Shown piece by piece: positions 52,789 to 60,980 of a DNA stretch of 64,000 nt. The first letter of the stretch is position 1. Every line of letters starts with the position of its first letter. The translations under genes were made by a program, and so were the position numbers. Source of the stretch: Actinomadura violacea (GTDB lineage: Bacteria; Actinomycetota; Actinomycetes; Streptosporangiales; Streptosporangiaceae); NCBI RefSeq assembly GCF_017573465.1, contig NZ_JAGEPF010000008.1:248001-312000 (forward strand). The letters run 5' to 3'. The notes beneath the pieces are model-generated. The model had not been told where the DNA came from, made no database searches, and saw nothing but the letters and a program-made list of their open reading frames with translations.

Positions 52789-54018
52789 AGGGGCGGTGGC
52801 GCCGTGCCATTCCAGCAGCAGGACGGTCGCGTCGTCGTCGAGCCTGCCCTCGTGGTGCCGCAGGATGCTGTGCACGAGGCGCCGCAGCGTCTCCGGCACC
52901 GGCAGCCCGTCGGCGTTGCGGCGGATGATGAAGTCGACGAACCGGACGAGCCCGAACTCCTCCTTGTTCGGGTCGCGCGCCTCCACGATGCCGTCGGTGT
53001 AGAGCAGCAGCCGGTCGCCGGGTTCGAGCTGCTCCCGGCACACCGCCGGCTCGACGCCGAGGTCGGTGCCGAGCGGATGGCCCGGCTCGCACTCCAGCGT
53101 CGTCACCCACCGGCCGTTGCGGATCACGACCGGCGGCGGGTGGCCGTGCGTGATCCACGACAGCAGGCCCGTCCGGAGGTCCAGCTCCGCCAGCACCGCC
53201 GTGACGAACCGCCCCGACTCGTCCTGCTCGATCAGCACCTCCTCGATCGCGCGACCGCTCTCCACCAGGCCCGCGCCCTGCAGCCTGCTGTTGCGGTGCG
53301 CGGCGACCGCCAGGTTCGCGGTGATGCCGGCCGAGGTGTCGTGGCCCATCGCATCGAACACGGCCAGGTGGACGGTGTCGCCCGCGAGGCCGTAGTCGAA
53401 GGTGTCGCCGCCGAGCTTGTACGCCGGCTCCAGCGCCGCGCCGATCACCAGCGCGTCGTTGGCGAACGTCATCGGCGGCAGCAGCCGCCACTGCATCTCC
53501 GCCGAGACGGTCATGTCGCGGGTGCGCACCAGCCGGGCGAGCGAGTCGCTGGACGGGCCCTTGCTGACGATCATCAGGGCGACCAGGCCGGCGAGGTGCT
53601 CGGCGTCGGCGGCGGCCTCCTCGTCGCCGACGGCCACGGTCACCCGCATGACGCCGATCCGCTCCGTGCCGTCCAGGACCGGCACCCAGAGGTGGTGGGC
53701 GCCGTCCCCCTCCGGATGCCCCGTCACCAACTCCACGTTCTGGTACGCGCGGCCGCCGAGGGTGCCCTCCACGCGCACCTCCGCCGGCTCGGCCCCGGAC
53801 CCGCGCCCGGCGTCGCCGCCGTGCCCGGTCAGCAGCCGCAGCACCTGCTGCTGGAGGTCCACGACGTAGATCCGCACGTCGTGCAGGCCGGCCCGCGCGG
53901 CGTGCTCGGCGACCACGCCCGGCAGCTGCTCCAGCGAGATCACATGGCTGGCGGCCACCACGTCGCGCAGCAGCCGCTCGCCGCGTGGCAGGCCGCCCGG
54001 CCGTCCGTCGGCGCTCAT
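52783..54018 (-). CDS. PP2C/SpoIIE-type Ser/Thr phosphatase with GAF-like sensor
   Basis: The 411-residue protein has an N-terminal GAF-like domain (about residues 20-165; LHDVRIYVVDLQQQVLRLLT, HHLWVPVLDGTERIGVMRVT). A PPM/SpoIIE catalytic domain follows with metal-site motifs KLGGDTFDYGL, AVFDAMGHDTSAG (GD-like replaced by AMGHD), GDRLLLYTDGIVEARD and DDDATVLLLEW. ATG 54018 has GGAGGTGGGCG upstream. It lies directly downstream of a receptor-like kinase on the same strand (96-base gap), so a kinase/phosphatase couple or an anti-sigma partner switch is possible. Confidence 0.85.
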   Translation of the reverse strand: MSADGRPGGLPRGERLLRDVVAASHVISLEQLPGVVAEHAARAGLHDVRIYVVDLQQQVLRLLTGHGGDAGRGSGAEPAEVRVEGTLGGRAYQNVELVTGHPEGDGAHHLWVPVLDGTERIGVMRVTVAVGDEEAAADAEHLAGLVALMIVSKGPSSDSLARLVRTRDMTVSAEMQWRLLPPMTFANDALVIGAALEPAYKLGGDTFDYGLAGDTVHLAVFDAMGHDTSAGITANLAVAAHRNSRLQGAGLVESGRAIEEVLIEQDESGRFVTAVLAELDLRTGLLSWITHGHPPPVVIRNGRWVTTLECEPGHPLGTDLGVEPAVCREQLEPGDRLLLYTDGIVEARDPNKEEFGLVRFVDFIIRRNADGLPVPETLRRLVHSILRHHEGRLDDDATVLLLEWHGATAPR

Positions 54019-54114
54019 CGCCCACCTCCGCCTCGAGGCCATCCCCCCGGCATGGCTCCAGGTCAGAGCCCTACCCGGCATCGCCCCCCGGTATGAGTTC
54101 CGGGCGGGCCGGCC

Positions 54115-55929
54115 TCACTTGGGCAGCAGCGCGGCGAACTCGGGCTTCAGCAGGTCACGGACCTTGGCATAGGGGGCGCCGAAGTCGAGGTTGCCGCAGC
54201 CGTCGCTGCCGGAGGACAGCCAGGCGAGCTGGAAGTCGGACGCGGTGAGGAAGGCGCTCAGGTGCGGTGGAGTGCGAGTAGCACCCTGGTAGAGGCCCTC
54301 GGGCGGGGCCGGCTGGAGGTCGCCGGGCTTCCAGGCGTCGCTCGCCGGGCAGTCGGAGATCGCCGAGCGCCCGTCCCGCTGGACGAGCCGGGACTTCAGC
54401 GTCGCCAGCCCGCCGGCGGTGAGCGTGTCCGGGCGGAAGACGTCGGACGCGGCGAGCCGGCGCCCGGTGCGCAGATCGACGGTGACGACCTCGCCGCCGG
54501 GTGCGCCGTCGGCCTGCCGGCACCAGTCGGACATCTGGAAATAGCGGACGGACACGAGCCGCGGCCCCTGGAGCCCGACACGCGTCTTGATGCTCACGGT
54601 GGTCGGGGTGCTCCCGCAGCGGGTCTGCTTGCGGCTCGCCTTCGCCAGCGCGATCAGCTCGTCGAGCGGGGCGCGCAGCGCGGCGTTGACGCGCCGCTGG
54701 ACGTTCGCGTCGTGCAGCCCGGTGACGGTCGCGTACTTCGCGCCGTCCACCTTGATGGACGCGCCCGGGATCGTCTCGTTCTGGGCGGCCAGGGTGAGGC
54801 GGGGATGGTCCTGCGGGGCCTTCTTGGTGGAGTCCTTCGTCGCGTAGACGGCGCCTCCGGCCGCCGCCGCGACGACGGCGACACCGGCCGCGGCGAGCGC
54901 GCCCTTGCCGGCGGCGGTGGCGAGGAAGCCCTTCGCCGCGGTCGTACCGGCGGTGCCCGCGGTGCCCGCGGCACCGGACGCGCCGCCGCCCGCCCCGGCG
55001 GCACCCGCCGTGCCGGCCGACCCGGCCGCGCCCGCGCCCGCGGCGCCCGCCGCGCCCGGGGCGACCGCGAGCGCGCCCAGCGGGAACAGGGCCGCCAGCG
55101 CCACCGCGGCGGCCGCGAGGGCGCGCACGCCCCGCTGCTCCCAGTCCGGCCCGTACGCGGCGACCGCCGCCGACTCCAGCTCGGTGACGAACGCGGCGGC
55201 GCCCGGCGGGCGCTCCCCCGCGCGCTTCGCCAGCCCCCGGAACACCAGCGGGCGCAGCCTCTCGGGGACGTCCGCCACGTCGGGCCCGCCGCTCAGGTGC
55301 TGGTTCATCAGCACGGCGCGCTCCCCGGCCGCGAACGGCCGCCGCCCGGCCACGCACTCCACGAACACGCAGGTCGCCGCGTACACGTCGGTGGCGGGGG
55401 TGGCGGGCTCGCCGCGCCACTGCTCCGGCGCCATGTAGGCGGGCGTCCCCGCGGCCGAGCCCTCCCCCGCCAGCACGGCCACGCCGAAGTCGACCAGCTT
55501 GCTCAGCCCGTCCGGCCGGACGACGACGTTCGCGGGCTTGTAGTCGCGGTGCACGACGCCGACCGCGTGCGCGGCGGCGAGCCCGAGCAGCGAGCCCTTC
55601 AGCACGAGCAGCGCCGCCTCGGGCGCGAGCCGGCCGTGCTCGGCCAGCACCGCCTTCAGCGACGCGCCGTTCACCGCCTCCATCACGATCGCGGCGCCCT
55701 GCCCGCTCTCCACGAACCGGTAGAGGCGCGCGACGTACGGGCTGGTCAGCCGGCCGAGCATGGCGGCCTCCGCGCGCAGCCCGGCGACGGCGCCGGGGTC
55801 GCCGCCGACCAGGTACTTGATCGCGACGGGTGCGCCCGACTCGCCGTGCCGGGCCAGCACGACGCGGCCCTGCGCGCCGCGGCCGAGCTCGCGGTCCTCG
55901 ACGAAGCCCGTCAGCCGCCAGTCCTCCAT
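54115..55929 (-). CDS. Receptor-like Ser/Thr protein kinase with extracellular RsiV/DUF3298-like domain
   Basis: The 604-residue protein has a kinase domain (about residues 8-255): P-loop GRGAQGRVVL, Lys38 in VAIKYL, catalytic VVHRDYKPAN (Tyr for the usual Leu), DFGVAVL, GTPAYMAPEQ. A hydrophobic Ala/Gly-rich region (about 265-355) has two candidate membrane segments. The C-terminal 230 residues contain four cysteines and GGEVVTVDLRTGRRLAASDV then F, resembling DUF3298/RsiV sensor domains. AGGAGG precedes ATG 55929, itself next to a run of nine G. The ligand is unknown; wall components are usual for such kinases. Confidence 0.87.
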   Translation of the reverse strand: MEDWRLTGFVEDRELGRGAQGRVVLARHGESGAPVAIKYLVGGDPGAVAGLRAEAAMLGRLTSPYVARLYRFVESGQGAAIVMEAVNGASLKAVLAEHGRLAPEAALLVLKGSLLGLAAAHAVGVVHRDYKPANVVVRPDGLSKLVDFGVAVLAGEGSAAGTPAYMAPEQWRGEPATPATDVYAATCVFVECVAGRRPFAAGERAVLMNQHLSGGPDVADVPERLRPLVFRGLAKRAGERPPGAAAFVTELESAAVAAYGPDWEQRGVRALAAAAVALAALFPLGALAVAPGAAGAAGAGAAGSAGTAGAAGAGGGASGAAGTAGTAGTTAAKGFLATAAGKGALAAAGVAVVAAAAGGAVYATKDSTKKAPQDHPRLTLAAQNETIPGASIKVDGAKYATVTGLHDANVQRRVNAALRAPLDELIALAKASRKQTRCGSTPTTVSIKTRVGLQGPRLVSVRYFQMSDWCRQADGAPGGEVVTVDLRTGRRLAASDVFRPDTLTAGGLATLKSRLVQRDGRSAISDCPASDAWKPGDLQPAPPEGLYQGATRTPPHLSAFLTASDFQLAWLSSGSDGCGNLDFGAPYAKVRDLLKPEFAALLPK

Positions 55930-55960
55930 GCGCCCTCCTGGGGGGGGGAAGTGGGGACCA

Positions 55961-56036
55961 GTGTCCCAACCGTCGATGACGCCGTCAGGTGAACGAAGGT
56001 TCGGATCCGCCCCGATCGAGAGGTGATATGGGACAC
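55961..56036. promoter_or_regulatory. Inverted GTGTCCCA / TGGGACAC sites in the kinase/oxygenase gap
   Basis: GTGTCCCA (55961-55968) and TGGGACAC (56029-56036) are perfect 8-bp inverted copies 60 bases apart in the 267-base divergent region. Each sits in a local imperfect dyad, so they may be two binding sites of one regulator rather than one hairpin. The rest of the gap, including an AT-rich patch near 56100, shows no gene. Confidence 0.4.
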
Positions 56037-56196
56037 ATCGGACAGTGTGCCGGCGCGGGCAGTGGACCGTTCGAAGCCACAGGTCACCGACCGGGTTTAT
56101 CGAATTCTGACAAAGCCGCCCCGAAAAGCACGGCCATGAATGTGGACGGGTAATGTGCTAAAACCCGGGTGGGGTTCGCCACGCGGAAGGATCTTC

Positions 56197-57081
56197 ATGG
56201 GCGCAGCGGAGGCTCGGGCCGCCGGCCGGGCGGCAGGAACGGAACCGGTCGACACCGCTCTCTATCCGCTGGACGAACCGCACGGCACCGGCTGGGCCGC
56301 CGTCGTTTCCCGGGTCCGCGAGGAGCTGGCGAATTCCGGGTGCTGCGTGCTTCCCGACTTCATTCGCGGCACATTGCAGCAGCAGTTGCGCACGGAATGC
56401 GCGGCGATCGCGCCGAACGCCCATTACGACGTCGAAACGGTGAACGCCTACAACACCGACATCGCCGCGCCGCTCCCCGACGGCCATCCGGGCCGTATCA
56501 CCGTCGAGCGCGGGAACGCGTTCGTGGCCCGCGACCTCATCCCCCGCCACCTGATCGTCCACCGGCTCTATTCCGACCCCCTCTTCCAGCGGTTCGTCGC
56601 CGCCTGCTTCGGGCTGCCGCGCGTCCATGAACTCGGCGACCCGCTGTCCGGGCTGTGCCTCAACGTCGTGAACCCCGGCATGGAGCACCCGTGGCACTTC
56701 GACACCAACGAGTTCACGGTGAGCCTGATGACGCAGCTCCCGCAGGACGGCGGCGTCTTCGAGTACTGCCCGAACATCCGCTCCGCGCGCGCGGAGAACT
56801 TCGCCGCCGTCCGCGCCGTCCTCACCGGCCGCAGCGGGCACCTCGTCCGGCGGCTCGAACTGCGCCCCGGTGACCTGCAGCTCTTCAAGGGACGCTACTC
56901 CCTGCACCGCGTCAGCGCGGTGCGCGGCGACGTCGCGCGGTACACCGCGATCCTCGCCTACAGCGAACGCCCGGGCGTGGTCGGCAGCGTCGCGCGCACC
57001 CGGCAGCTGTTCGGCCGGGTGCTGCCCGAGCACCTGGCGGCGGAGGGACGCGCCGTCCGCGTGGACGCGCTGCTCGACTGA
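56197..57081 (+). CDS. 2-oxoglutarate/Fe(II)-dependent oxygenase (PhyH/BesD-like fold)
   Basis: The 294-residue oxygenase has ligands His167-x-Asp169 (HPWHFDTNEF), distal His237 (SLHRVSAV) and the 2OG arginine Arg248 (ARYTAIL). Having Asp in HxD argues for hydroxylation rather than halogenation, where Gly or Ala takes its place. The stretch ELRPGDLQLFKGRYSLHRVS recalls enzymes acting on free amino acids such as the BesD family, by memory only. AAGGA lies 5 bases before ATG 56197. It is the first gene of a three-gene set with a methyltransferase and an acyltransferase. Confidence 0.85.
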   Translation: MGAAEARAAGRAAGTEPVDTALYPLDEPHGTGWAAVVSRVREELANSGCCVLPDFIRGTLQQQLRTECAAIAPNAHYDVETVNAYNTDIAAPLPDGHPGRITVERGNAFVARDLIPRHLIVHRLYSDPLFQRFVAACFGLPRVHELGDPLSGLCLNVVNPGMEHPWHFDTNEFTVSLMTQLPQDGGVFEYCPNIRSARAENFAAVRAVLTGRSGHLVRRLELRPGDLQLFKGRYSLHRVSAVRGDVARYTAILAYSERPGVVGSVARTRQLFGRVLPEHLAAEGRAVRVDALLD

Positions 57082-57129
57082 AGCGAGAACGGCCCGGCAA
57101 CGCCCGCGCTCTCCAGGAAGGACCGCCCC

Positions 57130-57942
57130 GTGCGCTCCGACACGACCGGAAAGATCTCGCTCGACCACATCTACACCGCACCCGACCCGCGCGCCTACTT
57201 CGGCACTCTCCGGCGGCTCGACTACGACATCCCCGAACTGGCCAAGCCGCACTTCTCCCGGCTCATCGCCGAATACCGGGACGCCCGCGGCGTGCCCGTT
57301 CCGACGGTCGTGGACATCGGCTGCTCCTACGGCATCAACGCCGTCCTGCTGAAATACGGCGCGACCATGGCCGAGCTGTACGATCGCTACGGCGGCCGCG
57401 ACGCCGAACGGCTCACCCGCGGTGCGCTCCTGTCCCGCGACCGTGAGCTGGTCCGTTCCCGTGAAGGTGCGAATCGCGTCCGTTTCGTCGGTCTCGACGC
57501 GTCCGAGAACGCGCTTTCCTACGCGCTCGACGCCGGTTTCCTGGACGCCGCCGTGCACGCCGATCTGGAGGACGGCGATCCGACCGACGAGCAGGCCGCG
57601 CGGCTGGCCGGCACCGATCTGGTCATTTCCACCGGCTGCCTCGGCTACGTCACCGAGCGGACCGTCGCCCGCGTCGTCGAGGCGGCGGGCGCCCGCCGGC
57701 CGTGGATGGCGCACTTCATCCTGCGCATGTTCCCCTTCGACCCGATCGCCGACGCGCTCGCGGCGGCCGGGTACGAGACCGTCCGCGGCGAGGGCCTGTT
57801 CCCGCAGCGGCGGTTCGCGACGGCCGAGGAGCAGTCGCTCGTGCTGGACACGCTGGCGGACGCCGGCGTCGACCCGTCCGGCGTGGAGGACGACGGCCGG
57901 CTCTACGCGAGCCTGTACCTGTCCCGCCCGCGCGGGGAATGA
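57130..57942 (+). CDS. Class I SAM-dependent methyltransferase
   Basis: The 270-residue protein has the SAM motif VVDIGCSYGINAVLLKYG (about residues 56-73), an acidic D-A after beta-2 (FVGLDASENALSYAL) and a post-motif DLVISTGCLGYVTERTVARV. The target atom is not predictable; the operon suggests an amine of the oxygenase product. GTG 57130 has AGGAAGGA upstream. Its stop overlaps an ATG of the next gene (ATGA at 57939). Confidence 0.83.
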   Translation: MRSDTTGKISLDHIYTAPDPRAYFGTLRRLDYDIPELAKPHFSRLIAEYRDARGVPVPTVVDIGCSYGINAVLLKYGATMAELYDRYGGRDAERLTRGALLSRDRELVRSREGANRVRFVGLDASENALSYALDAGFLDAAVHADLEDGDPTDEQAARLAGTDLVISTGCLGYVTERTVARVVEAAGARRPWMAHFILRMFPFDPIADALAAAGYETVRGEGLFPQRRFATAEEQSLVLDTLADAGVDPSGVEDDGRLYASLYLSRPRGE

Positions 57943-57977
57943 ACACCTTTGGTCCCGGGCGTAAGGAACGCCCGATC

Positions 57978-59798
57978 ATGGAGAACGAGGACGAAGTGAA
58001 CGCCACCCCTGAACCGTCGGGCCGGACCTTCGGCAACGAGGACGCGCTCCCCCGGGTGCCGCTGCCGACGCTCGACGAGACCTGCAAGCGGTTCCTGGAG
58101 TGGTGCGGGCCGCTGCTCACCGAGGCCGAGCAGGCGGAGACGCGCGCGGCGGTGGAGGAGTTCGCCCGCCCGGACGGCCCTGGCCGCCGGCTGCACGCCG
58201 CCCTTGAGCGCTACGACGCCGAGCCCGGCGTGCGGAGCTGGCTCGACACGTTCTGGCCGTACCGGTACCTGGGGCGGCGCGACCGGATCGCGTTGAACGC
58301 GAACTTCTTCTTCCTGTTCCAGGACAGCGGGGAACGGCAGCTGGAACGCGCGGCCGGGCTGATCGCCGGGGCGCTGGACTACAAGCTGCTGCTGGACGCC
58401 GAGGAGGTCCCGCCCGTCCTGCAGCGCGGCGCGCCGCTGTCGATGGAGCAGAACAAGTTCCTGTTCTCCGCCACCCGCATCCCGGGCGCCGAGCAGGACA
58501 CCGTCCGCGCGCCCTACAGCGCCGAGTGGCCGGGCCCGTCGCAGGCCAAGCACATCGTCGTGTTCTACCGCGGGAACATCATCCGGATGGACGTGATCGG
58601 CCCGGACGGCGTCCCCCACTCGCTGGACGAGCTGGTCGCCGGCCTCGGCACGATCATGAAGGCGGAGCCCGCGCCGGAGCCGTCCGCCGGTCACCTGACC
58701 ACCAAGGCGCGCGCCGAGTGGGCGGCGAGCCGGGAGGCGCTGCTGGCCGCCGACCCCCGCAACGCGCGGGCGCTCGACGACATCGAGACCGCGCTGTTCT
58801 GCGTGTGCCTGGAGGACGTCGCGCCGAAGAACGACCTGGAGGCGTGCGACAACCTGCTGCACGGCGACAGCGGGAACCGCTGGTTCGACAAGGCCGTCTC
58901 GCTGGTCGTCTTCGCCGACGGCACCGCCGGGATCAACGTGGAGCACTGCGGCCTGGACGGCACCACGATCCTCAGCTTCGTCGACGCGCTGCTCGGCGCG
59001 TCCGCGGAGGCGCACGCGCAGCGGTCCGGGGCCCGGTCGCAGGGCCTGCCGGTGATCGAGCCGGTCGAGTTCGCGCTGGACGACGCGCTGCGCGCCGACA
59101 TCCGCGACGCGGCCGCCGCGTTCGCCGCCTACGGCGCCGCGACCGCCACCACCTGCGTGTCGTTCGGCGACTTCGGCTCCGAGAAGGCGAAGCGGCTCAA
59201 GACGTCGCCGGACGCGTTCGTGCAGATGGCCTACCAGCTCGCGCACAAGCGGGCGAAGGGCGTCACCGGCGCCACCTACGAGTCGATCGCGACGCGGCAG
59301 TACCGCAACGGCCGCACCGAGGCGATGCGGGTCGTCACCCCGGAGGTGCTGCGGTTCGTCGCGGCGATGGACGACCCCGCCGCGGGCGCCGACACCCGCC
59401 GCGCCGCGTTCCGCGCCGCCGCCGAGGCGCACGTCCGGCGCGCCAAGGAGTGCCAGACGGGGCACGCGCCCGAGCAGCACCTGTGGGAGCTGCAGCTGAT
59501 CCGCAAGCGGCGCGGCGCGGAGCTGGGCGTCACCGGGCACCTGGCGCTGTTCGACTCGCCCGGCTGGGTGACGATGCGCGACGACTACCTGAGCACCAGC
59601 TCCGCGCCATCGGTGAACATCCGGTACTTCGGGTTCGGGTCGACGAGCGAGCAGTGCATCGGCGTCGCCTACGTCCTGCTGCCCGACCGGTTCAACCTGT
59701 ACCTGAGCACCCCGGAGCCGGTCGCGGGCGCCATGCACGACTTCGCCGACCGGCTGCGCGAGGCCGTCCACGAGCTGCAGGAACTGCTCGCCGGGTAG
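57978..59798 (+). CDS. Choline/carnitine O-acyltransferase family protein
   Basis: The 606-residue protein opens with the family's LPRVPLPTLDETCKRFLEW. The catalytic histidine is in GINVEHCGLDGTT (His323). RQYRNGRTEAMRV matches the carnitine-site GRTE block, DYLSTSSAPS matches the STS motif, and FGFGSTSEQCIGVAYVLLP the closing segment. Length fits carnitine acetyl/octanoyl transferases. The enzyme should swap acyl groups between CoA and the hydroxyl of a carnitine- or choline-like compound. ATG 57978 follows AAGGA; ATG 57939, overlapping the methyltransferase stop, would add 13 residues. It is rare outside eukaryotes but present in some actinomycetes. Confidence 0.88.
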   Translation: MENEDEVNATPEPSGRTFGNEDALPRVPLPTLDETCKRFLEWCGPLLTEAEQAETRAAVEEFARPDGPGRRLHAALERYDAEPGVRSWLDTFWPYRYLGRRDRIALNANFFFLFQDSGERQLERAAGLIAGALDYKLLLDAEEVPPVLQRGAPLSMEQNKFLFSATRIPGAEQDTVRAPYSAEWPGPSQAKHIVVFYRGNIIRMDVIGPDGVPHSLDELVAGLGTIMKAEPAPEPSAGHLTTKARAEWAASREALLAADPRNARALDDIETALFCVCLEDVAPKNDLEACDNLLHGDSGNRWFDKAVSLVVFADGTAGINVEHCGLDGTTILSFVDALLGASAEAHAQRSGARSQGLPVIEPVEFALDDALRADIRDAAAAFAAYGAATATTCVSFGDFGSEKAKRLKTSPDAFVQMAYQLAHKRAKGVTGATYESIATRQYRNGRTEAMRVVTPEVLRFVAAMDDPAAGADTRRAAFRAAAEAHVRRAKECQTGHAPEQHLWELQLIRKRRGAELGVTGHLALFDSPGWVTMRDDYLSTSSAPSVNIRYFGFGSTSEQCIGVAYVLLPDRFNLYLSTPEPVAGAMHDFADRLREAVHELQELLAG

Positions 59799-59804
59799 CC
59801 GGGG

Positions 59805-60272
59805 TCAGCCGGTCACGAAGTGGCGGTGCAGGAGCGGCCCGAACCCGGCGATGGCCACGGCCAGCCCGGCCGCCACGTACAGGTCGCCGTGCGGCACCGA
59901 CCGCAGCAGGTAGGAGGCGAGGAGCGCGGCGGCGAGGACCGCGGCCTTCGCCGCGACCACGGGGACGAGCCTCAGCCGAGGCCCGCCGGCCGGGTGCGCC
60001 GCCGCGCGCCGCTTCTGCAGGAGATGCAGCAGCGGCGCGCCGACGAACAGCAGCAGCCCGAACTTCAGGGCGTGCTCCCACAGCGGCTGCCCGGCGTTCC
60101 AGGCCCAGACGGCGCCCATGGCCACGCCCGCGATCCGGTAGGCGCGCGCGGGCACGGCCGGACGGGTGGCGGGGCCGCGGCGCGCGGGGAGGTCGGTGCG
60201 GGTCACGGCTGCTCCTCGGTCGGCTTCGGTACGGGTCATGACGGCTCCTCGGCCGGCGGTGGTGTGGGTCAT
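59805..60272 (-). CDS. Small membrane protein, function unknown
   Basis: The 155-residue protein has three to four predicted helices (IAGVAMGAVWAWNAG, HALKFGLLLFVGAPLLHLL, LVPVVAAKAAVLAAALLASY, LYVAAGLAVAIAGFGPLL) after a degenerate repeat region with MTHTTAGRGAV / MTRTEADRGAA / VTRTDLPARRG. Starts at 60272, 60236 and about 60206 are all possible; 60272 overlaps the TetR stop (ATGA). It probably belongs to the efflux operon. Confidence 0.65.
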   Translation of the reverse strand: MTHTTAGRGAVMTRTEADRGAAVTRTDLPARRGPATRPAVPARAYRIAGVAMGAVWAWNAGQPLWEHALKFGLLLFVGAPLLHLLQKRRAAAHPAGGPRLRLVPVVAAKAAVLAAALLASYLLRSVPHGDLYVAAGLAVAIAGFGPLLHRHFVTG

Positions 60273-60937
60273 GACGGGTCCTCCTCGGACGGTCCGGGCG
60301 TCTCGGGGGCGTTGGCGATGCCGATGAACAGCCACCGCATCGCCTGGCGGAGCAGGTCGTCCGGCACGCTGGACGGGTCGAGCCGCCGCTGCCGCACGAG
60401 GCCCTGGAACATCGCGCTCGCCACCGTGGCCACGGCGGGCGCGGGCACCGCGCCGGAGGCGCCGACGCGCGCGAGGACCGCCTCCATGACGCCTTCGAGC
60501 GCCTCGCGCGACTCCCGTTGCGCGGCGGCCAGCCTGTCCCGCATGCCCGGGTTGCGCATGGCGTAGAGCCACAGCTCCGCCTGCAGGAGCGCGAGGTCGT
60601 CGTCCTTGTCGGAGGTCTCCATGAGGAACCGGCCGAGCGCCGTCACCGGGTCCTCCGTGCCGGCCTCCACGGCGGCGAAGACCTGCCCTCCGCGCTCGAC
60701 CCGGGCCTTGGCGCCGCCGACCATCAGCTCGATGAACAGCTCCTCCTTGCCGCCGAAGTTGGAGTACAGGGCGCCGATCGAGTAGCCCGCCGCCTCGGCG
60801 ATCTCCTCGACCGACGCCCCCGCGTACCCCTTGCGGGCGAAGGTGCGCGCCGCCGCGTCCAGCAGCAGCCGGCGGGTGCGCGCCTTGGCCTCGGCGCGGG
60901 TCAGCCGCTTCGGTTTTCCATCGGATTCGCTATCCAC
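60269..60937 (-). CDS. TetR-family regulator
   Basis: The 222-residue protein has a TetR HTH: RRLLLDAAARTFARKGYAGA then SVEEIAEAAGYSIGALYSNF (about residues 23-63), with a ligand domain (ELWLYAMRNPGMRDRLAAAQ). GTG 60937 is the start. An ATAG...CTAT dyad is 18-32 bases upstream. It lies 43 bases after the ABC permease gene, so it likely represses its own and the efflux genes. Confidence 0.88.
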   Translation of the reverse strand: MDSESDGKPKRLTRAEAKARTRRLLLDAAARTFARKGYAGASVEEIAEAAGYSIGALYSNFGGKEELFIELMVGGAKARVERGGQVFAAVEAGTEDPVTALGRFLMETSDKDDDLALLQAELWLYAMRNPGMRDRLAAAQRESREALEGVMEAVLARVGASGAVPAPAVATVASAMFQGLVRQRRLDPSSVPDDLLRQAMRWLFIGIANAPETPGPSEEDPS

Positions 60938-60955
60938 ATAGGGAACGATATTCAG

Positions 60956-60969
60956 ATAGCGCTCACTAT
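60956..60969. promoter_or_regulatory. TetR operator candidate
   Basis: ATAGCGCTCACTAT has outer arms ATAG/CTAT and resembles typical TetR sites such as ATAGTGAGCACTAT. It lies in the permease/TetR gap. Confidence 0.45.
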
Positions 60970-60980
60970 GTCAATTGCGA

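Noticed and set aside
56197..57081. BesD-type halogenase
   Set aside because: The iron motif is HxD, not HxG/HxA, so hydroxylation is more likely.
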